Program-made: the position numbers and the translations under genes
Notes under the pieces: model-generated
Database searches by the model: none
Seen by the model: only the letters and a program-made list of their open reading frames with translations
Told to the model about the DNA's origin: nothing
Origin: Heliopora coerulea
Lineage: Eukaryota; Cnidaria; Anthozoa; Scleralcyonacea; Helioporidae
NCBI GenBank assembly: GCA_030142905.1
Contig: JASJOG010000034.1
Span: 62,001-126,000, forward strand
DNA: 64,000 nucleotides
Direction of reading: 5' to 3'
Shown: piece by piece, positions 40,184 to 50,676 of the stretch
Layout: each line of letters begins with the position of its first letter
Numbering within the stretch: position 1 is the stretch's first letter

Positions 40184-40540
40184 CATACATACATATATAC
40201 ACACATACATATATACATATATATTTACTATGATATACAAATCTTACACCTTAATCATGAGATTGGGGTAAAATGGAGGCCAAAAATATTCTCTGTAAGG
40301 CAAAAGCCTCCATTCCCCACCTTTTCACAGCCATTACCAAAAAGAGTCAATTGAAATAGACTAAACCCTTTCCAGCCCAAGACTTCTCCCTTTGAAATGT
40401 AAAGACTTCTCCCCTTTTCTTTTTTTTTAATGATACAAGCCACTAGACAGATTGACACTAGGTACAATTAAAATCCCACCTTACCCCAATACAACCAACT
40501 GTCCATAGACAATGCCAGAGGGGGAGTTGTCATTATCCAT
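33126..40540 (-). CDS. PELI: Pellino-type E3 ubiquitin ligase, complete, 10 coding exons
   Basis: Exons: 40485-40540, 39639-39771, 38910-39011, 37979-38173, 36357-36551, 36000-36098, 35077-35190, 34422-34535, 33818-33936, 33126-33249. They sum to 1251 nt, or 416 aa, matching the roughly 420 aa of vertebrate Pellinos. The N-terminal FHA-like half starts with [11 protein letters not shown] and includes [47 protein letters not shown] and ARIYAAGFD. Next come [25 protein letters not shown] and [15 protein letters not shown]. The C-terminal RING-like half has the order [40 protein letters not shown]. The FHA-like part is known to bind phosphothreonines of IRAK-type kinases and the RING-like part to build ubiquitin chains in Toll/IL-1 receptor signalling. 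All key Cys/His residues are present. The intron at 36552-37978 contains a LINE remnant in the opposite orientation. Confidence 0.96.
34020..34345. repeat. Degenerate 21-23-bp minisatellite in a Pellino intron
   Basis: About 14 imperfect copies of a unit like AGTCAGGAGTTCCCCACCT (variants with GCCAGGAGTTC, GCCAAGAGTTC and GTCAGGTGTTC). It directly abuts exon 34422-34535. Confidence 0.8.
36600..37391 (+). pseudogene. 5'-truncated LINE, C-terminal end of a reverse transcriptase ORF
   Basis: A plus-strand frame from 36619 to a TAG at 37237-37239 reads through [53 protein letters not shown] and [13 protein letters not shown], then SYNTRNKD and QAVKDWNSL. This is the known C-terminal pattern of non-LTR reverse transcriptases common in corals (CR1/Jockey-like; clade not certain). 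One in-frame TAG (37003-37005) stands where a lysine is usual after HIY. The 3' end is AATAAAG followed by TTATTG/TTA repeats to about 37391, as for a LINE tail. Catalytic RT motifs are missing, so the copy is dead. Inserted in a Pellino intron, antisense to it. Confidence 0.85.
39180..39530 (+). repeat. CTGTCTGCCTAC-type pyrimidine-rich simple repeats
   Basis: Two blocks (about 39180-39320 and 39440-39500) of CTG/CCTGTCTGCCT variants. The long open frames that run through them are products of the repeat and not genes. Confidence 0.75.
39957..40010 (+). mobile_element. Penelope-like 3'-end remnant
   Basis: TTACCTGACGATTGCCTTGT followed by GCATGAAACTCTGAGTAGCA aligns with the terminal segment of the large Penelope copies, which read TTGCCTGATGACCGGGTACC then GCGTGAAACTCTGAGTAGCG at 63416-63456. 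Here it also precedes AT-rich microsatellite DNA. No coding part remains. It lies in the first Pellino coding intron. Confidence 0.65.
40097..40232. repeat. (TA)n and (CATA)n microsatellite
   Basis: TATATATA block at about 40099-40118, then CATACATACATATA tracts to about 40232. Open frames with alternating YI/HTY residues here are artefacts of the repeat. Confidence 0.9.
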
Positions 40541-43239
40541 CCCAAACAGCTTGTCTTAGGGAGCTTCTGGTACCCTGTTTAACCTCAACAAAGTGTCCTT
40601 CACCTGTCAGAAAAAGAAAGAACATGATTGGTATTAATAATCCAACAATAAAGTTGTCATCTTCTGAATTGTGCTAGTCCAAGTCTCATCTGGAAACAGC
40701 TGCTTGAATTTGTGACAATGTCTACTTCTGTGAGCAAAACAGATTGTAGATACTTCGATACATTACAAATTTTAAACTTGATCAGATGCACATAGACAGT
40801 CAATTTGTTTGTTATTAGTTGAGGCTGGCAAACATTGGCAGCTAAAGCTCTCCTACCATCCAGTGCAAACATGTAAACAAAACCTCTGACAGTAGAAAAA
40901 AAAAAAGACTAAAATTTTTTAGCAACCAAGGAAGTTGTTTGTGAAATTATATTGACATTCTAACACACAGTAACTTTTAAAGGTTTAATTCAACATAGAA
41001 ACTTTTTTGCGGTTATACCATATTTTAATGTTTTTCATCCAGCAAGCATACTTGAGACAACAAAGATGTTGGGAAAAATCCTGAAAACCTTACAAAAATA
41101 TACTTTTTTGTCAGAAATAACAGTTTTGCATAACCAGAAGATAGTGCCAAACTTTAGCTGACACAGTCATGGCCTCATTAAAATCATTGGTACATGAGTA
41201 AATGTTGATATGTGTCACATTAAATCCTAGGAGCATTTAGATGATAAAGTTGTAAGAACAAATCCCAGACCTGTCATTGACATTTAATGTTTTTATGTAT
41301 GAGTACTTTTAGCCTAGGTCTCAACTGCTTTCAATTCATGCAAAAAGCCACTAGCTGAAAACTTAACAAATTCAAACTTTACATGTACACATGAGATTGT
41401 GTGAGTTAGCCTTGAACAAGCAATGTGCTACAGAATCAATGGGATGCCTTACAGACCACTTGATATACATTAAAAACATTGCTTTGCAAACAATCTGTTA
41501 TTATCTCAAGTGTGAGGATGAATATGAATGAAGGTAACTTCAAGTGGAACAAAAGTCCTTGTAATTTGTTAACTCTGATATGCACATTTTTACCTTAAGA
41601 TTTTTTGCAAAAGATTTGTTTTTGCATAATTTTCCCAGCTTGTCAATAACTTCAACACAGTAGAAAACAAGTGCTAAGGAATTGCAACACAATATTTATA
41701 ACAACAGTATGAAAACAGATGCAAAAAAAATTCCTATTAAAAACAACATTGCATATGACATGACAAATTAACTCCATTATTGCTGCAACACAAGACTTAA
41801 AAAGTCCTGATTTTATTCCATCATGCTTTCAAAATATAGGAAATGTCATTTCAGGGAATTTAACTTAATCTGGTAACTCATAAAAGAGTAGAATAAGTCA
41901 TGGCTAATATAGGCTAAACTAAAAAAAATAAGCCACAGATAACTGCAAAAATAGTCAATTATTACATTATTTGGGACCATAATAATGCAAAGCTAATCTG
42001 AGCCACTGGAATACCTAAAAATTGCACTATTCTGGGCATATTTTAGCTGTGACTTATTTTTCCTTGCATAGCTGTCCCAACGATTTTATATTCCAATAAG
42101 TTCTATGTTGGATACAGTGTGTAGATAACTAAATGCACGTGGCATACAACAAGATGTTTTCCTTGATACAAAACTTGAAACAGCTGTGATCCCCTTGTTT
42201 GTACCTGAAGAAAATACTTATGCCAGAGACAAAGTTTTCCCCCCATTATGTCTTGAAAGTTCAAACTAGGTTTTTTGCCCCAAAGACTGAGTCCCAGGGA
42301 CAAAATGGCTAGTCAGTTCCACTCTTGTCTGAAAATTTGACACAACTCACTGAAGTAATCCAATATGCCAAGGTCAACTCTTTCAGGTATATTTTTTCTT
42401 TTGTTATTTACTATCTTTTTGTTTTTTGCTTTGTTCTTTCATTCGTTCTATGGTTGTAATTTGTTGCTGCACTACAATGGTATGCATGGAAGGGTTAAAC
42501 TAGGCAATTTTTAGCAAAAAAAAAACAACTTATGCATCAAAATCCACAACCAGCTGACAGTTTTGGTAACATTGATTTCCAGTTTCATTACAAAACCAAT
42601 TATTAATATTTGTCTTTAATCAATTGCTCTCTTCATATGTATATTAAATTAGTGAATGCACACAAGTTGCTGCGAGTAGTTTTGCAAGTTAAGTGCAAGA
42701 TCGTGTGCAGGTGAATATAAAATGGCAAAGTGCGACTGTCTTGGATATTGATTGTTTGTAATCACTCTAGCATTAAATTATATACAACATATGGAAGAAA
42801 ATAACTTCATTTTTCATGTCTGCTGACATAAATAGTGTTAGCAATGATAGCTATGTTGATCAAGACTTGACCACTGACAATGACTAACATGAGAAACATT
42901 TGTCTGATTCGGATGATAGTGATTCTAGTTTTGCAGGTTTCCTTCCTGGGGATTTACTGTGACTTTGAGGATTTAAATTGATCAAAGAGACGTGATGGTT
43001 CAAGAATAGATTAATTGTTGATGATTATGATCTTTTTGTAGTTGTATACTACATGTATAAATCTACATGTATAATACTTTTAAATAAAATTGTGTGCAAT
43101 GCATGTATCATTCATACTTTTAAGTTTTAATATCCCATACCAATGCTTGTATACAATAACAATTATTAATATATGGCGAATGTACAGATATCAATCAAAT
43201 TATAGTCTTCTTAAGTGACAGGTACATTTTGTTTTGTGA
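40541..43239. other. Region upstream of the Pellino start codon
   Basis: Probably Pellino 5' UTR/intron and flank; no exon with homology found. A short acidic frame around 42895-42960 (DSDDSDSSF...) may be transposon debris but is too short to assign. Confidence 0.4.
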
Positions 43240-43416
43240 CAGGCACAATCTGATTGATGCTGGTCATTTTGACAGCCAGAGCAAAAACAAATATATCCAG
43301 GCTTGGTTATGGATGAATAGGAAAGCTGACAGAAGTATATCTAGGTGAAAACAGACAACTCTTTGCCAGCCTTAAGACCCGAGTTGAGTTCTGGTTTAAT
43401 AAACTTAATGTGCACA
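43240..43416 (-). pseudogene. Penelope-like fragment (GIY-YIG C-terminal tail)
   Basis: The complement of 43371-43416 reads GCACATTAAGTTTATTAAAC then CAGAACTCAACTCGGGTCTT, nearly identical to plus-strand 45403-45441, where it codes HIKFIKPELNLGL. That is the usual end of the GIY-YIG endonuclease ORF in one Penelope-like family. The upstream boundary is approximate. Confidence 0.5.
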
Positions 43417-43428
43417 GCCATTCCACCA

Positions 43429-44724
43429 TGACTCATGTGACAAAGTCACCAAATTTTAGAGATAAATATAGCATTTTTTAAACCCTTTTGCTACTTAGAA
43501 CCAAACTTGGGTTTTAAAAAGGAGACCTATATGAAGACATTTAACTTCATAGTCTTGGTTTCTGAAAGCAGTGTTTACAGTGTCCGAGATCACAAAATTT
43601 GTGTGTGTGTGACTCACGTGACAGGCACAAATGTGAAAATGTGGGTTAATGGTGCTTCTGTCAAATTTCCTGGCAATATATTAGCAATATTCAGGATACA
43701 GCAAGCAAGAACAACTATTAGACATAAAGGGAGCATAAATAAGTTAAACATTCATGAAATCTTTAATAACTTAGGAAAAAACAGCCAAAGTTCAATGTGA
43801 CTCACGTGACAGAAAAATGTGACTCACGTTACAAGTGACCAATTATCTTAACAAATATAGCTTTAGAGTTTTACAATTGCTATTTTCATGGTTAATGTAA
43901 TGTAAAACACTTTAGAAACTATAATAAATGTAAAAACTAAACATTTAACAATAACATACTGAAACTCAATTATTGTACTGTATGTAGTTATGACTCTTTA
44001 AATTTTAGAAATGTTTCTTTAACAAGAAACATTTAACATGTATTTTTGTACAGCCTTCACATGTTTTGCTTTGTACTCCTCATATTTTCCTTCCCTTTCT
44101 CTGTTGTTCTGCAGCACTTGGTGGTTTACTACCTCCAGAACTAGGCATTTAGCATAATTTGATCTAATATGAATACAATTAATTTACATTTTCTTGGTAT
44201 ATTGCAATGAGACAATAAACCTTTGAGTTGTAGCTTAGCAATCTCCCTTAACATAGGTAGCCCTAGGCAGTATAGACAGAATCTTTAATATCACATAGTA
44301 TCACATAGTATATAACTGTTCTCTATTAAAATACAACATCAATAATGCAACATAGTTTGATTTGAATGTAGTTGTAATGCATATAAACACTAAATTATTC
44401 AACAATCCAACTGATATAGATATCTACAAGATAGAATTTTATACCTTGGAGAATGTTTTATTCAACTCCTATTTGTCTAATGTAGTAAGTTATATACAAC
44501 TTGGCAAACACCTAAATGTGACTCATGTGACTACTGCCCCTTTGTGACTCATGTGACCAAACTTGAGGGTGATTTATTTTTAGAATGATAGGTCATGTTG
44601 AATTAATATTAGTAGTGATAGTAACCCTTAATGAGACAACCAAGTTATAGAAAAAATTTCAGAGTAAGTTCAAAAGGATAAGAAATTACAGAACTTTCTG
44701 CCTTAATTTTGTGACTCATGTGAC
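43429..44724 (+). repeat. Seven dispersed copies of TGACTCAYGTGAC
   Basis: Copies start at 43429, 43610, 43798, 43820 (one mismatch: CGTTAC), 44519, 44545 and 44712, all on the plus strand. Each fuses an AP-1/TRE-type word (TGACTCA) to an E-box-like CACGTG or CATGTG. Reading VTHVT from them needs all three frames, so they are not a single protein repeat now. A regulatory array or a decayed repeat are both possible. Confidence 0.6.
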
Positions 44725-45005
44725 AGAAAGATGAGGGTGTTTTCAATGCCACCTTGTGCAAATATTTTTATCTATATGAAAACTTCAATCATAGATTCTA
44801 GTTGCCATAATTATAAGTTAACTGATTTTGTGCAAAAAAAGGAAAAGTTTTTCACAAGTATGCAGAGCTATTTATTTTCGACAGAAGAATTATGGGTGTA
44901 ATGAACATATTGATGTCTTTGTTATTTACCATGACATCATAATGCTCGGCAGTGAATTTGGATGACAACAATTCTTGTTTCAAATAGAGTCTTATACTAT
45001 AAATA

Positions 45006-45240
45006 TCTATAGATCATTTGTCTCATATGTTAATTTTATTTTTTTGATACAATGTGTCATTTCTGTGGGATGTCTGTCCAGTGCTTCTATAATTAAAAGT
45101 TGATTGGTGTTGCTAGACTTATTAGAATAAAGAATTTTATAATTACTAAAAATAAGATTTTTCATCCATGAGGTTAAGTCTGAAGAACAAGAAAGATTAT
45201 TAAGTCTATCATATTGGTGACAGAAGTTGTGAACACGCAC
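45006..45240 (-). pseudogene. Penelope-like fragment, inverted partner of the next one
   Basis: Minus-strand frame with CSSDLTSWMKNLIFSNYK and SSNTNQLLIIEALDRH. The same protein segment is encoded on the plus strand just to the right (from 45315), with the two copies facing each other around position 45241. These are C-terminal pieces of a GIY-YIG-bearing Penelope-like ORF. Confidence 0.6.
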
Positions 45241-45249
45241 AATTCATTA

Positions 45250-45830
45250 CCAACTTCTGTCACCAATACGATACACTTAATAATCTTTCTTGTTCTTCAG
45301 ACTTAACTTCGTGCATGAAAAATCTTATTTTTAGTAATTATAAAATTCTCTATTCTAATAAGTCTAGTAATGCCAATCAACTTTTAATTATAGAAACACT
45401 GCACATTAAGTTTATTAAACCAGAACTCAACTTGGGTCTTAAGGCCACATCCACAACATCCTTAACCCTTTGCCTGTCTAGCCTTTGTTTGATGTTATCG
45501 CTCAGACGTCAGTCTGTGTCATATGTGATGCACAGGACAGGCAAAGGGTTAATCTCTGTCACACCCTGTTATCACCACCTACCACTTTTAGATATTACTT
45601 ATTAACATTTGACATGTAAATATAGCCAGGTAGGCGTTCTTCTTCGTCACTGATAATGTTATCACAGTTTTTGTATATATAAAGGCTTAGGTATGCTTAT
45701 GTAAAGTCACTTTGTCTGAAGATAATTTTGTAATAAAATCAAAATATTACCATTTCACTTTAGTCTCTTATATAACTTGAATCTTGAGTTTACAAGATGA
45801 CACTGTTTTTCGGAACGTATTTTGTCTTTT
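45250..45830 (+). pseudogene. Penelope-like 3' fragment with tail
   Basis: Codes MKNLIFSNYKILYSNKSSNA, then LLIIETLHIKFIKPELNLGL, and is interrupted at 45462 by a TTAA-flanked insertion. The sequence continues with a tail CTGAAGATAATTTTGTAATA (about 45717) and ends near a CTTGAGTTTACAAGATGACA word related to the outer end of the 26.2-kb foldback. Confidence 0.6.
45462..45552. mobile_element. 91-bp TTAA-flanked mini-element (piggyBac-like)
   Basis: TTAACCCTTTGCCTGTC at the left and GACAGGCAAAGGGTTAA at the right form perfect 17-bp inverted ends including the TTAA target sites at 45462-45465 and 45549-45552. TTAA duplication with CCC-starting ends is the hallmark of piggyBac-type transposition. 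It is inserted in the Penelope-like fragment. Confidence 0.7.
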
Positions 45831-47675
45831 ACTTTATGCATCAAATATTCCACAAAAAAAAAAATCATATTGAGTATAGCTTGTAAGCATGCATTTAACA
45901 GGCAGTATGAAGAAATTTTGTGACATGTTATGTTGCAAATCATCATTAAAAAATGTCCCAATTGACATTAAAGTCAAGAATCAATGTGGAGTTATAATAT
46001 TTCACTAGATACTTTAATACAAATTAGACTAATACTGTAGAATTATCCTAAGTCATCTTGATGACTAATGACAATCAGAGACTTGGGAACTACTTCAGTT
46101 TTTAAAGCAAGCCAAACAATGGATGTCAACACAGGCTAAATAAGCCATTTAACATAATTGAACCCACCGGTAAGTCTGTGAACCACAAAAAATGGAACTA
46201 CTAAATTGTAATACAGCTGAGATGTTCTCCCACTTATTGGTATGAATGCCGTGTCTTTTTGACTAATTGCTTCGTGTCTCCGTGTGTAATAGATTTAAGG
46301 AAGAACCAGTGAACGAATAGACGTAGTACATTGCACACGACTACCTCACGTAAGTGAAGCAAATTTGCTTTTTTCCTGGAATTGAATATTCTTTTGCTAA
46401 AGTACTTACATCACAAATTATAAAAAAAGTTTATCACGTGAAACAAATGACTTTCTTTGACAAGGTCACCTGAATAACTCGAGCTCCTTAGCGTTGCGAT
46501 TGATAAAGCCAACAGGCAATCAACGACAAAAAGTACTTGAAAATACACATACAAATGTGCAGTCATTAGAGCACCAACACATGAAAATCATTGCCACGGA
46601 TAATAAATATCTACGACCATTGATTGGCCATCAAATTAACATTACTAAGTAAAGTTTACAAGTTCTTATTGAACTAAAGGGTTTAGCCAACAAGGGTCAA
46701 TATAGCAAACCGCCCTATTCGTACCATGTTTGTAAACTTACCCTTTGGTGTACGCTTTATAAATTTCGAACTGCATCACACCAGATGCATGGCCAAGCTA
46801 TCTCTTCACTAATAAACCTTAAAGAATAAACGACCAGGTTTCACCAACGTTTTCCCCGTGGTACAAAAAAACTTCTCTTCGCCTTCTAACTACGTTGTCA
46901 GTTCTCAGAGAGAAAACCATTCGACCCCAGGAACATACCCACGTACGCACGCATAGCGTTATGCTTACGTCATCAAAATATGAACATGGAGGAAAATCTT
47001 GGAAAATCTAAACTTCATTTTGGTTTCTCACGTTACTTTGTTTTTCGTGGACGGTTAATTTATCTCATTTCTCATGCATGAGGGCTATTTTGCCCTTGGT
47101 TTCTAAATTTTCCTAATATAAAAGACGGGGGAAAATTTGAGGAATAAGGACCGTTTCTTATCGAGGCACAAACTGTGTAGGGAGACTAAAGGCATCAACG
47201 CTTGCCCCCCCCTTTGAAGCTCAATCTTCTTAAATTTCCCCCGGTAATCATAGTGCTACAAGGTGATTTCATGACTTGAAGGAAATTAGGAATTGAGTTT
47301 CCCCTTTGCCTCGGTAAGGTCTGTAGAAGAATCTCGGGCTAACGCCCTCCTGACTTCCATAAATACCTCCTTGATTTCGGGGAAATTAAAGCCATATTAC
47401 CGCTGTCCTCCAGGAGATCAGCCACAGGTTGAGAGATATTTAAGAATTATTGGATTCGGCTTTCGCATCATATTACCATTTATGTGTGGAGGATCTTTAT
47501 TCTGTGGGCTGGGGGAAGAAAGGCGTGCACTGACAACGCCCTCGAGTGCCACGCCTGCCACGCCTCCAGTTGTTTATCAGCATTCTGCCAAATAACTTCG
47601 ACTTCGTTGCCAAGTTTGTTCGCAAATTTGAAACAAGTCAGTGATTCCCGGACGTGCGCGTGTGCCCGCCTAGGG
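45831..47675. other. Anonymous stretch upstream of the Pellino gene
   Basis: No coding homology. The window around 46800-46980 (GC richer, with TTACGTCA at about 46972) could hold the Pellino promoter and 5' untranslated exon, but this is a guess. Confidence 0.3.
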
Positions 47676-48259
47676 CAGTGGTTCCCAACCTTTTGCTTCC
47701 CAGGGACCCTTCCACTGATGTTAAAAATCTCAGCGGACCCCTTCCCCAACTGAAACTGCAGCTTCGCCGGTTTCATTGCGTCATTGCTTTTGCTCTTCGC
47801 AAAAGATGCATTCAGGTTTGCTTTGCTCAGTTCGGCATGGAATAAAACCAAATTTTAAGTACTCAACATTGTATCCTCGTAGTTTAATCTTCCCAGTGGC
47901 AGATCATTTCGAACTCATGATTAATTTATGGACAGATGAATGTTGGAAGACTTTTCCTGTACGAACAAAGCTCGGGGTGAACAGGCAAAGCGTGGTTGCA
48001 TGTAACATGAGATGAAGGTGTGACCTGTTACAACCTCAAAATTACGAGTTCTTATGTTACACTTACACCCTTCGGAATTGGCGATATTGACTGGTAGTTT
48101 GCAATAAAAAATAGTTGAACCAATTTTGCAGGTAGTCATTTTTAAAAAAAAATAGTTACCTTCTGCAGATCCCGTCCCTTTTGCGCGGACCCCCGGCGGA
48201 CCCCTTAGTCTCGCCGGACCACAAAAAATTGTTTGCGGACCCCACGTTGGGAAACACTG
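47676..48259. mobile_element. 584-bp non-autonomous hAT element
   Basis: The left end CAGTGGTTCCCAACCTTTTG is a classic hAT terminal repeat. The right end (complement CAGTGTTTCCCAACGTGGGG) is its match. The flanks give an 8-bp target duplication, GCCTAGGG (47668-47675) against GCCTAGAG (48260-48267), with one mismatch. The 8-bp length is as expected for hAT. Subterminal GGGACCC/GGACCCC words repeat. No transposase. Confidence 0.9.
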
Positions 48260-48295
48260 GCCTAGAGGGCCCACCTGCCCTCAAAGTTCCTAAAA

Positions 48296-48728
48296 CTACA
48301 CCTTTTGCTGTTCATTACCAGAAAATATACTGTCATCAACGCCAACCTCAAACTCATTGACACAAAAAGACATTCATTTCATTCAATCTACATTCATTAG
48401 CGTCGATACACAACCATTTGCATCGAATGGCGTTCTATAGCGCCAACAGGAGACCATTAACACCATTCTACTACACATTAAGGGATAATAAAATTTCAAT
48501 TAGACAAGATATTTCTCTTGCGTAATTTAAATTTTATTATCCCTAATGTATAGTAGAATGGTGTTAATAGTCGTATGTTGGCGTTATAGAATGCCCTTCG
48601 ATGCAAATGGTTGCGTATCTACGCCAGTGAATGTCGCTGGAATAAAATGAATGTATTTTTGCGTTAATAAATTCGAGGTTGGTGTTGATAATAGAATATT
48701 TTCTGGTAATGAACAGCAAAAGGTGTAG
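48296..48728. mobile_element. Foldback element with about 200-bp arms
   Basis: CTACACCTTTTGCTGTTCAT at the left is the exact complement of ATGAACAGCAAAAGGTGTAG at the right. Inverted similarity continues inward through GGCGTTCTATAGCGCCAAC and ATGGTGTTAATAGTC to a centre near 48512. Non-coding. Confidence 0.85.
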
Positions 48729-49146
48729 AACGGACAAAAACCATAACCAGCCGACAGTTTAAGAAAATCTTCTGTATATACAAATTTGGAGCGTCACGGC
48801 GTTTGTCTGTTATCTTAAAACTCCAGAACCACAAGACTTACAGAAGATTCAATTACATATTCGAACTCACCATGACCAGATGAGTAACATTAGCTATCAA
48901 TACCTTCGAAAAAATAACTTAAATATCATGCCTAACATATATATGTTGCAACCATAATCATTTCCTCAAGAATAACCATCCTGGAATGATCGTTCCATTG
49001 CATGAATTATATCCACAATCCCAGAATGATCATTCCTGTGTTAAATAAGTTAAAGGCTGCGATTCCCTTACATGGGTCATTTGACTTTTCACTCCAAACG
49101 GAGCATCATCAAAGGTAACAGTCATAATTTCAAATGATCTTTTCAG

Positions 49147-49215
49147 GATGATCATTTCATCTCTGAATGATCATTTCATCCCTGAATGATCATTTCATCC
49201 CTGAATGATCATTTC
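49147..49215. repeat. 19-bp tandem repeat ATGATCATTTCATCCCTGA
   Basis: About 3.6 copies. Related single GAATGATCATTCC words occur upstream at about 48981-49042. Confidence 0.85.
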
Positions 49216-49714
49216 TATGCCATAGAAAGGCTGCAATTCTCTTACTTGGGAACATTATCTACACATTATCTACACATATCTCTGGTACTCTGTGCACAAT
49301 TATTTCTTCGTGAGGAACCATTCAATTTTCTGAAATCATATTTGAAAGAAAATGGAACTTTTTCATTTGTTCTCCATAATTCCGGGCGAAGCGCGGGTAC
49401 CCTGGCTAGTACAAAATAAAACATATTCCGAAAAGTGTTATTCTTAATTTGTGATTGAAAAATTTGCGATTAAAACCGTATTACTTTTTTACTTCAATCG
49501 CAAGTTAAGAATGACACTTTTCGGAATGTTTTATTTAGAACGGACAATGCTGCCACAATTGGGTGTGGTCATCGCCTGTGCCGTTCCAGTTTGCGCTGTG
49601 GCAAACGACTTAGTACCATACCTTTCCTCTACGACGGGGGCCTATTGCTCGTACCTCATCTAGGCCAACATGGTGGCGTCCAGTTGGCAACCAATGTGGA
49701 CAACAAAATAAAGT

Positions 49715-49895
49715 CTTAATACGCACGCTCTCAAGCTGTTCTCTCAGAAAAACTTTCTGAGTCCCTGACGGGAATTGAACCCGTAACCTTCTGATCGCCA
49801 GTGAGATGCTCTAGATCAGAAGGTTAAGGGTTCGATTCCCGTCAGGGACACAGAAAGTTTTTCTGAGAGAACAGCTTGAGAGCGTGCGTATTAAG
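49715..49895. repeat. Perfect-type hairpin built from two half tRNA-like units
   Basis: Arms 49715-49796 and 49814-49895 (82 bp each) are almost exact complements around a 17-bp loop. Each arm holds only the 3' half of the family's tRNA-like unit (GATCAGAAGGTTA, GGGTTCGATTCCCGTCAGGG) plus its flank (CAGAAAGTTTTTCTGAGAGA, ACAGCTTGAGAGCGTGCGT). The D arm and anticodon survive only once, in the loop. Confidence 0.85.
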
Positions 49896-50389
49896 AACAT
49901 AATTACCAAGCTATCACAATCACATCAACAAAATAAAGGTCCATGCTCCCTTTAATTTTAATTGTAATCTCTTTTTATCAATCTACCTGCTCATCTGTCT
50001 GTCTGTCTTTGTGTCTATTCACCGGACAGCAATTTTCCAGTCAGTCTATCCGTCCATTGTTCCGTCTAATAAAACAGTAGTAAGTACACGAAGATATTTT
50101 ATTGTTGGTAACGAATTAAGTACAAAAATGAACCTTGTAATAGATTTACTAATAGTATAAAATATGTATTGGGAGCCAGAATTATATCACCAACCGCTCA
50201 AAATGCAAATCCGTCAGAGTAATTTTAGACTACACATGAAATTTTGAATCACGGCCCCTTCCAACGACGTTTTTTGAGGAGCGCAACTCGGCAAGAAAAC
50301 AGTTTTCTTCTTGTGTTGCCGTTTGCTCATCGTCCACGAGGAGATGCATATGTCCGTAGCATGCCACGTGCAACAGAATTGTTTTAATC
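49896..50389. other. Anonymous stretch
   Basis: Contains a CTGTCTGTCT simple repeat at about 49995-50010; no gene recognised. Confidence 0.4.
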
Positions 50390-50676
50390 CAGAGGTTCTC
50401 AACCCACTTGCATCTACTACCCACTTGAGGTGGCACTGTTCACCCCATTACCCACCACACTCTATGGCTACGCTGTACAGTCTACTCTACAGTCTACAAT
50501 TTCTACATTCTACAATCTACATTCTATACATACTAGTCTACACTACCCTACAGCAGGATTTGTTTTCAGTTTTATTTTTATCATATTTTTCTATTGTTGT
50601 TGCTGGGCTCCCGTTACCCCCCGAGATAGCCCAAATTACCCCTTTTTGGATAATTACCCCCTTGTTGAGAACTCCG
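50390..50676. mobile_element. 287-bp non-autonomous hAT-like element
   Basis: The left end CAGAGGTTCTCAACCC and the right end (complement CGGAGTTCTCAACAAG) resemble hAT ends. The possible target duplication is TTTTAATC against TTTTCGAT, which is imperfect. Interior has CTACAATCTACATTCTA-type simple repeats. No coding capacity. Confidence 0.65.

Noticed and set aside
40089..40354. Two overlapping open frames rich in YI/HTY residues
   Set aside because: They translate the TATA/CATA microsatellite; no start context, homology or splice pattern.
42895..42960. Short acidic frame (DSDDSDSSF) resembling a transposase N-terminus
   Set aside because: About 20 codons, surrounded by stops; cannot be assigned.
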